Shown here: one piece after another, positions 1 through 7,489 of the stretch
How the letters are laid out: each line of letters opens with the position of its first letter
How positions within the stretch are numbered: position 1 is the first letter of the stretch
Source of the DNA: Firmicutes bacterium UBA5420
GTDB taxonomy: Bacteria; Bacillota; Limnochordia; Darwinibacteriales; Darwinibacteriaceae
Direction of reading: 5' to 3'
DNA length: 24,698 nucleotides
NCBI GenBank assembly: GCA_002409455.1
Contig: DHNI01000026.1
Span: forward strand, 58,671 to 83,368
Program-made: the position numbers and the translations under genes
The notes under the pieces: model-generated
Databases searched by the model: none
Seen by the model: only the letters and a program-made list of their open reading frames with translations
What the model was told of the DNA's origin: nothing

Positions 1-579
1 GCCCTGCAAGATGAGTGGGATGCTCACACTCGAGAAGTAGTAAACAAACGGCTCGGGCCTTTTGATATAAAGCTACTAACTAGGTGGGAGCAACAGATGA
101 TCAAGATCATTGCAGCCCACGTGGCCCATGACCATAGGGAAGAGATTTTGAATTGGGTTGTGGCCCATGTAGATGAACAACTCGCCAAGCCCTTCGGGGA
201 ATCGCAGCGTAAACCTGGTATTCCACCCCAAAAAGTGTTGATTCGTGGTGGTCTAAAGGCTTTGAACACCTGGGCGAAGGGTAGCTACTCTAGGGAATTT
301 TTGAAGTTGGAGGCAAAGCAGCAGCTTACTATGATCAGCTCGCTCCAATTAGGCCATCTAGAGGAGATCAAAGACTGGGACACGACACTACAGAAGGAGC
401 TGTTCAAAAAACTTCTTGGTTTGACGATTGAGGCTTATTATTCCCATCCATGGGTTTGGTCAGAGATAGGGTATGGAGGGCCAGCTTATCCCAGGGGTTA
501 CGTGCGCGTAGAGCTTGGAATTGCGGATCCATGGGAGCCTACGAGGGAGGAGGTGGTTGGTGATGGAACGGAGATTTGA
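1..579 (+). CDS. Gluconate 2-dehydrogenase subunit 3-like protein (5' partial)
   Basis: The reading frame is open from the first base of the window, so the true start lies upstream; the in-frame ATG at 97 is probably internal, because residues before it (LLTRWEQQ) read as part of the same helical domain. The protein resembles the small gamma subunit of membrane-bound FAD dehydrogenases (Gluconate_2-dh3 family). The C-terminal part has the typical aromatic and glycine-rich tail, with YYSHPWVW followed by GYGGPAYPRGYVR. In characterised enzymes this subunit helps fold and export the flavoprotein, and it often carries a Tat signal that cannot be seen here. Its stop overlaps the start of the GMC flavoprotein gene by 17 bases, so the two are probably translationally coupled. 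The family call is fairly secure; the sugar or polyol oxidised is unknown. Confidence 0.75.
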   Translation, partial: ALQDEWDAHTREVVNKRLGPFDIKLLTRWEQQMIKIIAAHVAHDHREEILNWVVAHVDEQLAKPFGESQRKPGIPPQKVLIRGGLKALNTWAKGSYSREFLKLEAKQQLTMISSLQLGHLEEIKDWDTTLQKELFKKLLGLTIEAYYSHPWVWSEIGYGGPAYPRGYVRVELGIADPWEPTREEVVGDGTEI

Positions 580-2122
580 AAAGCAAGAGGTAGACGTGGT
601 CGTGGTTGGCCTGGGGGCTGCGGGAGGGGTACTCCTTAATGCGTTGGCCAAAGCGGGTTTGGACGTTGTCGGAATCGAAGCGGGCCCCTTTTGGGATCCC
701 CAGAACGATTTTGCCAGCGATGAACTCTATTCTCGCACATTAGCCTGGAATGATACGCGTTTTACAACGGGCCAAGATGCGCTCCAATTCGGTTCAAATA
801 ACTCGGGCCGCGGGGTAGGTGGGGGTACCGTACATTTTACCGGGGTGTTTTACCGCTTCCATGAAAGTGACTTTCGGGTTCGTACTTTAGACGGTGTTGC
901 TGACGATTGGCCTCTCAGCTATGAAGATTTGGCCCCTTATTATGCCAAGATAGAACAAGATATCAAAGTAAGTGGACCTAAAGAGTTTCCCTGGGGTGCC
1001 TTTCGCGGTCCCTATCCGTATCCAGAGCGTGAGCCTATCAGTGGCAACTCACAGATCTTCCGCAAAGGCTGTGCAGCCCTGGGCATTACAAGTTCAGTGG
1101 CGCCCTTGGCTATTCTTTCGGCCCCCTTTAACGGACGGCCGCCTTGTATTAATCGGGGATTTTGTAATCAGGGTTGCTTGCCAAATGCTAAGTTCTCCAC
1201 GCTAATTCACTACATTCCACAGGCCATAGAGGCGGGGGCAGAGGTGCTTAGTGATTCTATGGTTACTCGTATCGTAGTCAACAAACAGGGCTATGCGACC
1301 GGTGTAGAATTCAGCCATGACGGCAAGAGCTATGCGCAAAAGGCAAAGATAGTCATTGTCTCTGCTTTCGTGGTGGAAACGCCACGGTTGCTGCTAAATT
1401 CTGCATGCTTCCAATTTCCCGATGGTCTAGCCAATCAAAGTGGTTTGGTGGGAAAGTATATTATGCCTCACAGCGGTCATGATGTATACGGAAAGTTCGA
1501 TAGAGAAATCCGGCTCTACAAAGGAACCCCCGTCATGGCAGTGAGCCAAGATTTCTATGAAACCGATCAAGAGAGAGGCTTTGTGCGAGGCTATTCCCTT
1601 AATGCCCATGGAAGCCGTCCTTTAGCTATGGCTTCTCTAGCTGCGACAAACGCAGGATTATGGGGAAAGGAACTACGGGAGATTATGCTCGAATGGAACT
1701 ATTACGCGCGCATCACTGTCGTTGGTGAAGTGCTACCCGCTTTGACAAACGCCGTTACCCTCAGTGACGAGAAGGATGAATACGGTATTCCCCGGGCCCA
1801 GGTGAGCTTTGGCTATGGAGAAAATGATCGTTTACTGATTGCCCATGCAATTGAGACATGTAATGCGATTCTAGAAGCAGCAGGAGGAAGGCGTGCTTTC
1901 GTGGTGCCTGATTCGGCCCATTTGATGGGCGGATGTCGCATGGGAGATGATCCCGCTAAATCCGTTGTGAATGAGTTTTGCCAAAGCCACGATATTCCCA
2001 ATCTCTTTATCTGCGATGCCAGTGTGTTTGTGACATCAGGTGGGGCCAATCCCACAGAAACGGTGATGGCCATAGCTTTGCGCACCGCGCAGTACATAAT
2101 TGGACAGAAGGGTAGGATATAA
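563..2122 (+). CDS. GMC-family FAD-dependent dehydrogenase (gluconate/glucose dehydrogenase-type large subunit)
   Basis: This 519-residue flavoprotein oxidises an alcohol or sugar hydroxyl. The start is ATG 563, preceded by GGGAGGAGGTGG at 545-556. Near the N-terminus is a Rossmann FAD motif, GLGAAGG, followed by an acidic residue in GIEAG. The C-terminal GMC domain has HLMGGCRMG with the likely catalytic His453, and GGANPTETVMA with Asn496, the usual His/Asn pair. Three cysteines at 195, 201 and 205 (C-x5-C-x3-C) lie in the middle region. FAD glucose dehydrogenases of the gluconate dehydrogenase group carry an iron-sulfur cluster in a comparable region, so these are candidate ligands; that is inference. 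The upstream gene is the matching small subunit. No cytochrome c subunit follows, so the electron acceptor is unknown. Gluconate, glucose, sorbitol or another polyol are all possible substrates. Confidence 0.85.
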   Translation: MERRFEKQEVDVVVVGLGAAGGVLLNALAKAGLDVVGIEAGPFWDPQNDFASDELYSRTLAWNDTRFTTGQDALQFGSNNSGRGVGGGTVHFTGVFYRFHESDFRVRTLDGVADDWPLSYEDLAPYYAKIEQDIKVSGPKEFPWGAFRGPYPYPEREPISGNSQIFRKGCAALGITSSVAPLAILSAPFNGRPPCINRGFCNQGCLPNAKFSTLIHYIPQAIEAGAEVLSDSMVTRIVVNKQGYATGVEFSHDGKSYAQKAKIVIVSAFVVETPRLLLNSACFQFPDGLANQSGLVGKYIMPHSGHDVYGKFDREIRLYKGTPVMAVSQDFYETDQERGFVRGYSLNAHGSRPLAMASLAATNAGLWGKELREIMLEWNYYARITVVGEVLPALTNAVTLSDEKDEYGIPRAQVSFGYGENDRLLIAHAIETCNAILEAAGGRRAFVVPDSAHLMGGCRMGDDPAKSVVNEFCQSHDIPNLFICDASVFVTSGGANPTETVMAIALRTAQYIIGQKGRI

Positions 2123-2153
2123 CGAACATGAATTCTCTCAGAGGAGCATCTGT

Positions 2154-2675
2154 ATGAAAATTAAAGATCGGATCGTATTAGGACTTCTTGCAGGATTCGC
2201 TGGAAATGTGGCTAAAACCGCAATTGATGAGGTGTCCTTGAGAAGCAAGATATCACAAAGATCGTATAGAGAGACTGCCTCTGGCGTCTGGGTTTCGAAA
2301 AGATCCGACGCTACTAACCCGAAAGGACAGCTCTTGGGGGGACTATTTGACTTTGGCATGTCATCTGTGGGTGGTATCGCCATCGTCTATTTGCTCTCTA
2401 AGACAGGGAGAGACCACGTCATCCCGAAAGGCATAGTTTCGGGGGTTGCCATTGGTTCAGCCATAACGGCTGCATTGAGTGCTTTTCCCAGTAACAAGGT
2501 AGCCCCAAAAGATGCTGCCAGTAACCTCTCTTATATGTTTGCTCACGCGGCCTATGGAGTTGTAGCAACGGCGGTTGCGGCCTACGCTGGTGATGCTTCG
2601 TTGTTCGATGCAGAGCCTGTTAACGACTATATTTCATCAGATGATCTCACAACAGAAGAACGCAGGTTAATGTAA
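2154..2675 (+). CDS. Small integral membrane protein of unknown function
   Basis: The ATG at 2154 follows a GAGGAGC ribosome binding site, 31 bases after the GMC stop, and gives 173 residues. An upstream in-frame extension from 2100 overlaps the GMC gene and has no ribosome binding site, so it was rejected. The protein has about four hydrophobic segments: one near the start (GLLAGFAGNVAK), one around GGIAIVYLLS, one around SGVAIGSAITAAL, and one around YGVVATAVAAYAG. The tail is acidic and soluble. I see no haem-binding CxxCH and no metal cluster motif. It occupies the place where related dehydrogenase operons usually encode the cytochrome c subunit, so it might be a membrane anchor or quinone contact for the dehydrogenase, but nothing in its sequence shows electron transfer. 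It is the last gene before a terminator. Confidence 0.6.
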   Translation: MKIKDRIVLGLLAGFAGNVAKTAIDEVSLRSKISQRSYRETASGVWVSKRSDATNPKGQLLGGLFDFGMSSVGGIAIVYLLSKTGRDHVIPKGIVSGVAIGSAITAALSAFPSNKVAPKDAASNLSYMFAHAAYGVVATAVAAYAGDASLFDAEPVNDYISSDDLTTEERRLM

Positions 2676-2725
2676 GCTCGAACACCTTGTTTCCATCAAC
2701 AAATTCGAATATGTAGCATTATCTA

Positions 2726-2755
2726 GGCCACCTTGTTCCTAAGGTGGTCTTTTTT
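2726..2755 (+). terminator. Rho-independent terminator of the dehydrogenase operon
   Basis: A 9-bp stem, 2726-2734 with 2741-2749 (one G-U pair), closes a six-base loop and runs directly into a T tract at 2750-2755. It lies about 50 bases after the membrane-protein stop and just before the stop of the convergent rpiR gene. The T tract serves plus-strand transcription. Confidence 0.85.
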
Positions 2756-2761
2756 GTGTGT

Positions 2762-3574
2762 CTATGCCTTGAGCAGCGTTACCAAGATAACCAGGGTGTC
2801 CAAGATAGCCAGTTGGGCTATCCTGCTCGCACCAGCTTCAGCCCCGATTGGGGTTTTGGGAACCCTGGTGATGAGGGGCAGATCGCATTCTTCTGCTAAG
2901 GGACTCTCGGGATAGTTTGTAATGGCAATTGTTGTAACGCCACGCGCCCGTGCTCCCCGGACGGTGCGGATGATGGTCTCTGTAAGGCCAGTGTGTGAGA
3001 TGGCAACAACAACGTCCTGTTCCCCCAGCAGTTTTGTGGATGAATCCTGCGTGGTTTCATCGACCCATGCCGAACAACGCACCCCTGAGCGCAAGAAGCG
3101 AAACAAAGCGCTTTGAGCAATATAGCCTGAACCACCGTGACCATAGAAATCTACACTTCTAGCATTGGCGATTTTCGTGGCTGCTTCTATAAGGAGATGC
3201 TTATCCATGGAGACAATTGTGGATTCGAAGGTACGTTGGTGGAGGGCAAAGAGTTTGTTCATTACAGTTTCTGGCTGGTCGCTCAGGGAGATCTCTTCAT
3301 ATACAGGCATATCCTCGCTTGGGGGTATCAGCATATTTCTGAGAAAAGCCCGCTTAAAGTCTGTGAAACCCTTAAAATGTAGTTTCTTCGTAAAGCGCAC
3401 CACAGTAGTCTCGCTGACCCCAGCATTGCTGGCCAAATCAGAGATGGAGAGCAGGCTAATATTGTAAGGATTCTCCAACAAAAAATTGGCTACTGTCCGC
3501 TCACTTTTGCTCATTGCTCCCATAGAATCCCGTATCGTTGTAAGAACATTCCCTTGGTTCTTTGCTATAGCCAT
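2762..3574 (-). CDS. RpiR/MurR-family regulator with SIS domain (copy A)
   Basis: This 270-residue regulator has an N-terminal RpiR helix-turn-helix in about residues 1-80 (SISDLASNAGVSETTVVRF) and a C-terminal SIS sugar-phosphate domain from about 125 to 255 (GHGGSGYIAQSAL, AISHTGLTETI). SIS domains bind phosphosugars, so the ligand is probably the phosphorylated product of the substrate handled by its target genes. The ATG at 3572-3574 follows a good GGAGGAG site on the minus strand. It is divergent from the kelch/phosphoesterase operon and convergent with the dehydrogenase operon. A second regulator at 8697-9530 is more than three quarters identical by eye and carries the same upstream control region. 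Copy A is most likely the local regulator of the exported phosphoesterase operon. Confidence 0.9.
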   Translation of the reverse strand: MAIAKNQGNVLTTIRDSMGAMSKSERTVANFLLENPYNISLLSISDLASNAGVSETTVVRFTKKLHFKGFTDFKRAFLRNMLIPPSEDMPVYEEISLSDQPETVMNKLFALHQRTFESTIVSMDKHLLIEAATKIANARSVDFYGHGGSGYIAQSALFRFLRSGVRCSAWVDETTQDSSTKLLGEQDVVVAISHTGLTETIIRTVRGARARGVTTIAITNYPESPLAEECDLPLITRVPKTPIGAEAGASRIAQLAILDTLVILVTLLKA

Positions 3575-3627
3575 CTGTTGACTCCTCCACGTTCCCTGGT
3601 GTTGTTATTCCCCTTTGTAAAGGAACT

Positions 3628-3657
3628 ATATTAGCTGCTGGGAGGAAATAATCCTCC
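3628..3657 (-). promoter_or_regulatory. rpiR copy A promoter -10 with overlapping palindromic operator
   Basis: On the minus strand, TAATAT at 3628-3633 is a likely -10 element. Seven bases upstream of it, in the spacer and -35 zone, is the 17-bp perfect-arm palindrome GGAGGAAATAATCCTCC (3641-3657). The same arrangement, with the same 7-base gap, lies upstream of rpiR copy B. A protein bound here would block the promoter, consistent with autoregulation. The -35 hexamer itself is weak. Operator identity is inferred from position and repetition. Confidence 0.55.
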
Positions 3658-3690
3658 TTCTTCCGTGAAAGTTTTAAAATAAAGTAAAAA

Positions 3691-3702
3691 TATGCTAGCA
3701 TA
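3691..3702. repeat. Perfect 12-bp palindrome TATGCTAGCATA
   Basis: This is a perfect dyad in the divergent spacer. Its core, ATGCTAGCA, recurs at 3822-3830 in the same spacer, but not in the equivalent region near 9600-9800. It may be a binding site specific to the phosphoesterase operon; nothing identifies the protein. Confidence 0.35.
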
Positions 3703-3775
3703 TAGGCCTGATCAGGGGCATTCTTAAGGAACAGAGGCGGCTTATGTCCAAAATGGAAAAAATATTTATATAAAA

Positions 3776-3803
3776 GGAGGATTTATTTCTCCGCCGGAGA
3801 ACA
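3776..3803 (+). promoter_or_regulatory. Downstream operator-like palindrome of the kelch/phosphoesterase operon
   Basis: GGAGGATTTATTTCTCC (3776-3792) is an imperfect version of the palindrome at 3641. It follows an AT-rich TATATAAAA stretch at 3767-3775 that could hold the -10 of the rightward promoter. The shared block CCGGAGAACA follows at 3794-3803. The same two elements occur with identical 18-base offset at 9730 and 9748. A competing dyad, TTCTCC-GCC-GGAGAA, overlaps at 3787-3801. It looks like a ribosome binding site but is followed by no credible gene start. Confidence 0.5.
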
Positions 3804-4042
3804 ATGAAGATAAAGTGCAAAATGCTAGCACGCTCGTTCGGATTTCGCACAACCCGAGTTGGTAAAGGAGGAAAACGCCTCTGTTACACCACGAAGAGAC
3901 GACCGCGATTGTGTATGATGCGAAATTGTCCGATTTTCGGTTTCTATACCTAAGATAGTCATTGAAGCGAAAGGGGGTATCGTCTGCTTAGTATGTTGTT
4001 TAGCGCATGAGGCAAACAGGGAAATCAAAAGGAGGTAATAAG

Positions 4043-5020
4043 TTGAAAGGGACTCTAAAAGTTGCGTTAGTATTATCGTTGGTTTTGGTTTTATTGGCTG
4101 GTAGCGTTGTTGTTGCCCAAGGAGCGGCAATCAGAATGGGACTTGAGGCCAAGCATGGTCGGTACAAAGCTTGGACAGTTGTTGTAGACGATACACTATT
4201 TATATTTGGTGGTGAGGATTGGGAAGAACCAACGCCAACCGAATACTACAACTTCAAGACTGGCGAATGGGGCGAATATGGAGTGGAGTCTTGGCCGCCA
4301 GCTGGTGAAAACAGTGCTGTTGTTGTTGTCAATGGCAACATATTTTGCTTAGGTGGCGAAAACGAAACTGGAACCAATAAAAAAGTCTATCTCTTCGATA
4401 TTGAAGATGGCGATTGGGAGGTTCTTCCAGGCCAAGCCTCCCAGGGGCATAGTGATGCAGGAGCAGCCGTTATTGGTGAAAAGATCTATATGGTCGGTGG
4501 AGAAGATGACGACCTAGCAAATGAAGGTTTCGAGTATGCAGCCCATGTAGACATCTATAACACCAAAACCAATCGCTGGGAAAGAGGCACTGATTGTCCT
4601 CTACCTCGTCAAGATACCTTTGTGGTTGCTTTAGGAACCGATATTTACTTGCTTGGCGGACAAGGCGGAAACATAGACGACTCGATGACTGCTAACGTAA
4701 TGATATACGACACGATCAACGATTCTTGGTCGCAAGGACCAGACTTGCCGTATCCATGGGAACATCCCAGAGCAGCTGTAGTTGATGGTAAGATGTATGT
4801 CATGACCGGCAAAGGCGAAGGTGGTTACTATATCTTTGAACTGGATCCAGCAGTGAACGAATGGCGTGAGATGGAGTCCTACAATCTGGTCACAAGATAT
4901 GGTAGCGGAATTACAGTGTATGAGGGAGAAATTTATGTTGCCTGCGGTAGAAACATGACTGGCGAGGCGCAGAGTTCGATTGAGATCTACAACCCAGCAC
5001 TGGACAACTATGTCGACTAA
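4043..5020 (+). CDS. Exported kelch-repeat beta-propeller protein
   Basis: The start is TTG 4043, preceded by AAAAGGAGGT with seven bases spacing; the upstream in-frame ATG at 4007 lacks a site and would spoil the signal peptide. The 325-residue product begins with a basic N-terminus and a hydrophobic stretch, ending near VVVAQG, a typical signal peptidase I site. The rest is about five to six kelch blades, each with a GG pair followed by a distant aromatic and W: examples are FGGEDW, LGGENE, VGGEDD, LGGQGG and TGKGEGG, and matching NRWERG and DSWSQG ends. Such propellers bind glycans or proteins and usually have no catalytic role, though some are oxidases. It heads the phosphoesterase operon, so it may be a surface or periplasmic binding partner. 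It is followed by a strong hairpin. Confidence 0.85.
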   Translation: MKGTLKVALVLSLVLVLLAGSVVVAQGAAIRMGLEAKHGRYKAWTVVVDDTLFIFGGEDWEEPTPTEYYNFKTGEWGEYGVESWPPAGENSAVVVVNGNIFCLGGENETGTNKKVYLFDIEDGDWEVLPGQASQGHSDAGAAVIGEKIYMVGGEDDDLANEGFEYAAHVDIYNTKTNRWERGTDCPLPRQDTFVVALGTDIYLLGGQGGNIDDSMTANVMIYDTINDSWSQGPDLPYPWEHPRAAVVDGKMYVMTGKGEGGYYIFELDPAVNEWREMESYNLVTRYGSGITVYEGEIYVACGRNMTGEAQSSIEIYNPALDNYVD

Positions 5021-5049
5021 GATAGGATAATCGAGCTGTAGACGCTCAT

Positions 5050-5085
5050 GCAGGCGTGGGTGAAACTCGGCTTTCACCCACCTGC
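5050..5085 (+). promoter_or_regulatory. Intercistronic hairpin without T tract
   Basis: The stem pairs 5057-5065 (TGGGTGAAA) with 5072-5080, and below a two-base bulge pairs GCAGG (5050-5054) with CCTGC (5081-5085); the loop is six bases. No T run follows, so it is not a standard terminator. It sits between the kelch gene and the first phosphoesterase, where it could stabilise the kelch message end or cause partial termination. Confidence 0.6.
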
Positions 5086-5119
5086 CTCATTAAGAATCTG
5101 ATACGGGAGGAATGATGAG

Positions 5120-6259
5120 ATGAGGAGGGGCCAGGGGAAGAAAAGACTCATTGTGGTAGCTGCTTTACTTGCCTTAACATTGTTTTTCTCCTTTACAGTT
5201 GTTGCTGCAGAGGATTTTCCGCGCTTGATTCACCTTAGTTGGCAAAACGATCCAGCCAGTACAATGACCATCATGTGGCGCTCTGAGCCAGAAGCGGAGG
5301 GCATTGTTGAATATGGAGAAGACTTTGCACAATCTGTACAAAGCGAACCGTTTCGTTACCGGTTTGGTAGAACCCAGGTCTGCTGGCAGATCGCTGAGAT
5401 CACTGATCTAGAGCCTAATAGCACCTATCATTACCGGTTGAAAACCTCAGAACCGTGGGAAAGTGAAGAGTACAGTTTCAAAACCGCTCCCGCCAAAGGT
5501 GAGGAGACTTCTTTCAAATTTGTCATTTTTAGTGATGTCCAAGGCGGCTACGAGGCCTTTCAACAAGCAGCTCCTAAGATAAAAGCAGAGAACGCGGACA
5601 TACTGCTCTATCTGGGAGATTTCACTCGATCGAGTAGTCAAGAAGAATACGACCTGTGGCTAGAAAGCGGCGCAACGATTTTTACTGATGTACCGTTGAT
5701 GTCAGTGCGCGGCAATGTTGATGGACCTAATTACTTGGACCAATTTGCCTTTCCTGGAAATGAAAGATGGTTTTCCCTCGATTACGGCAATGTCCATTTT
5801 CTATTCTTGTCAACTATGTTAGAGGATGAGGTTATAGAACAGCGGCCTTGGCTACTCAACGATCTGAAAGAAAACGATAACCCATGGGTTATTGCCATGG
5901 CGCATAAGCCAGCCTTTGGTTCAGGTTCTCAAAATGGGCCTGAACAGTACATCGTCGACAATTGGGTTGACCTATTTGAAGAATATGGCGTAGCCCTCTA
6001 CTTAAATGGCCATGAACATAGCTATGAAAGGACATTTCCCCTTAAGGGGGGAGAGATAGACGAGAAGGGAATCACGTACATCACAACTAGTAGTACTGGA
6101 GATGAGTTTTATCCTGCAGTCAGAACCTGGTTAACAGCCCAGGCTGAAGGCGAGCCATGTTATATGGTTTTTACAGTGGAAGGTTCGGTCATTCATGGTA
6201 TTGCCAAAGGGACATTGGATGACTCCATACTGGATGAGTTTGAATTAAAGCTTCGTTAA
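5120..6259 (+). CDS. Exported purple-acid-phosphatase-like metallophosphoesterase, copy 1 (altered active site)
   Basis: This 379-residue protein starts at ATG 5120, nine bases after GGGAGG; two nearer ATGs are in a frame that stops at once. A signal peptide ends near VVAAED. An N-terminal fibronectin-like purple acid phosphatase domain follows (about 30-125, LSWQNDPASTMTIMWRS), then a calcineurin-like catalytic domain (about 130-320). Metal-ligand motifs seen are D139 (DVQ), D167 (LGDF), N199, H262 and the GHEH histidines H298 and H300. The normal GNH motif reads GNV: the histidine at 200, which normally protonates the leaving group, is replaced by valine. Motif 2 is GDF without the tyrosine that gives true purple enzymes their colour. 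It may be weakly active or a non-catalytic binding protein. It is the first of three tandem paralogues. Confidence 0.85.
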   Translation: MRRGQGKKRLIVVAALLALTLFFSFTVVAAEDFPRLIHLSWQNDPASTMTIMWRSEPEAEGIVEYGEDFAQSVQSEPFRYRFGRTQVCWQIAEITDLEPNSTYHYRLKTSEPWESEEYSFKTAPAKGEETSFKFVIFSDVQGGYEAFQQAAPKIKAENADILLYLGDFTRSSSQEEYDLWLESGATIFTDVPLMSVRGNVDGPNYLDQFAFPGNERWFSLDYGNVHFLFLSTMLEDEVIEQRPWLLNDLKENDNPWVIAMAHKPAFGSGSQNGPEQYIVDNWVDLFEEYGVALYLNGHEHSYERTFPLKGGEIDEKGITYITTSSTGDEFYPAVRTWLTAQAEGEPCYMVFTVEGSVIHGIAKGTLDDSILDEFELKLR

Positions 6260-6300
6260 TTTGACCTATTGACAATATCTTCAACAAGGAGGGGAAGAAC

Positions 6301-7458
6301 ATGAATACTCGTGGAGTGATGAAAAAGCTACGTATCCCCTGTACTCTGTTGCTTCTGATTTTGCTAGCCCAATTTACCACTGTTTCTGCACAAAGCTTCC
6401 CAAGGGCAATTCATTTGTCCTGGCAGGGAGATCCTGCCACCACCATGACCTTAATGTGGCGTTCTGAACCAGGAGCTGAAGGAATTGTGGAATATGGTAG
6501 AGATGCGACTTATGCTCATTCTGTAGGGAGCACAACCCACAACTACCGCTACGGAAGAACAGAAGTTTACTGGCATACTGCAGAGATTACTGGGCTTGAG
6601 CCTAATACAACGTACCACTACCGCTTAAGAACCACGGAGCCGTGGGAGAGTGAGGAGTATACGTTTAAAACCGCCATTATTAAAGGGGACGCCACACCCT
6701 TCACGTTTGCTGTCATGAGTGATGCTCAAGGTGGTTATGACATCCAAAGGGAAGTGTTTGCCAAGGTTAAAGAGGAGAATGTAGACTTTATTCTCTACCT
6801 GGGAGACTTTACAGACACAGGAAACCAGCAAGAGTGGGATGTCTGGTTTGGCACAGGCGAGGGGGTCTTAAGTGAGCTACCTTTAATGTCAGTGCTCGGA
6901 AATCACGAGGGAGATCAAATAACGTATTGGGAACAGTTTGCCTTGCCCGGCAATGAACGCTGGTATTCCATGGATTATGGCAACACCCATTTTGTATTTC
7001 TGAATTCAAACATCCAATCCGAAGCAGCGGAGCAAAGACCTTGGCTGTTAAATGATCTTCAGAAGAACGACAGTACCTGGACCCTGGCTATGGGACACCA
7101 TCCCATGTATTCGGCGGTAACGAGAAAGCCAGAGTATCAGTTCTTAAGGGACTTATGGCTAGACATTATGGAAGAATATGGTGTAGATCTGTATTTTTCG
7201 GGCCATAACCATTGCTATGAGAGAACTTGGCCCATCAAAGATGGTGCTGTTGATAGTGATGGGATCGTCCACATCGTACATGGCCCAGCGGGAGACAAAT
7301 TCTATTCAGTAGAAGAAGAATGGTGGTCTAGGGTTCTTGAGCCAGACACCTCTATGTACTCTATTTACAGTGTTGATAGTATGCAAATCAAGGTTACTGC
7401 CAAACGTGTAGATGGCAGCATTGTTGATGAATTTGTGGTGGAACAGAGGGCCTTTTAG
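6301..7458 (+). CDS. Exported purple-acid-phosphatase-like metallophosphoesterase, copy 2
   Basis: This is 385 residues, starting at ATG 6301 after AAGGAGGGG (6286-6294). A signal peptide ends near VSAQS. The layout is the same as copy 1: a fibronectin-like N-terminal domain, a metallophosphoesterase domain, and a short C-terminal beta region ending DGSIVDEF. The metal motifs are D141 (DAQ), D169 (LGDF), N201-H202-E203 (GNHE), H266 and H302/H304 (GHNH), so the catalytic set is complete apart from Gln in place of His in the first DxH, a known variant. It probably hydrolyses phosphate mono- or diesters outside the cytoplasm. Substrates of such families range from nucleotides to phytate, and the sequence does not decide. 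It lies 41 bases after copy 1, with no terminator between them. Confidence 0.88.
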   Translation: MNTRGVMKKLRIPCTLLLLILLAQFTTVSAQSFPRAIHLSWQGDPATTMTLMWRSEPGAEGIVEYGRDATYAHSVGSTTHNYRYGRTEVYWHTAEITGLEPNTTYHYRLRTTEPWESEEYTFKTAIIKGDATPFTFAVMSDAQGGYDIQREVFAKVKEENVDFILYLGDFTDTGNQQEWDVWFGTGEGVLSELPLMSVLGNHEGDQITYWEQFALPGNERWYSMDYGNTHFVFLNSNIQSEAAEQRPWLLNDLQKNDSTWTLAMGHHPMYSAVTRKPEYQFLRDLWLDIMEEYGVDLYFSGHNHCYERTWPIKDGAVDSDGIVHIVHGPAGDKFYSVEEEWWSRVLEPDTSMYSIYSVDSMQIKVTAKRVDGSIVDEFVVEQRAF

Positions 7459-7489
7459 GTAAGGTCTAAGAACGAAGGGGGAAAGTCTA

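Larger units (their letters stand above)
3575..4042. other. 468-base divergent intergenic control region (copy A)
   Basis: This gap between the divergent rpiR copy A and kelch genes holds the operator-like palindromes annotated separately. It also holds a degenerate third motif at 3867-3882 (GGAGGAAAACGCCTCT) and a second copy of ATGCTAGCA at 3822-3830. A perfect 10-bp inverted repeat pairs 3730-3739 with 3876-3885 and encloses the downstream operator. A 49-codon frame at 3804-3953 has a poorly spaced ribosome binding site and no counterpart in the matching region near 9750, so it was not called a gene. I recognise no riboswitch or RNA gene here. Confidence 0.55.

Noticed and set aside
3804..3953. 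A 49-codon open frame encoding a basic, cysteine-containing peptide in the copy A spacer
   Set aside because: Its ribosome binding site is too close, the length is within chance, and the start codon is not conserved in the matching spacer near 9758.
4007..4042. ATG 4007 as the start of the kelch gene
   Set aside because: It has no ribosome binding site and adds a polar leader before the signal peptide, while TTG 4043 has an ideal AAAAGGAGGT site.
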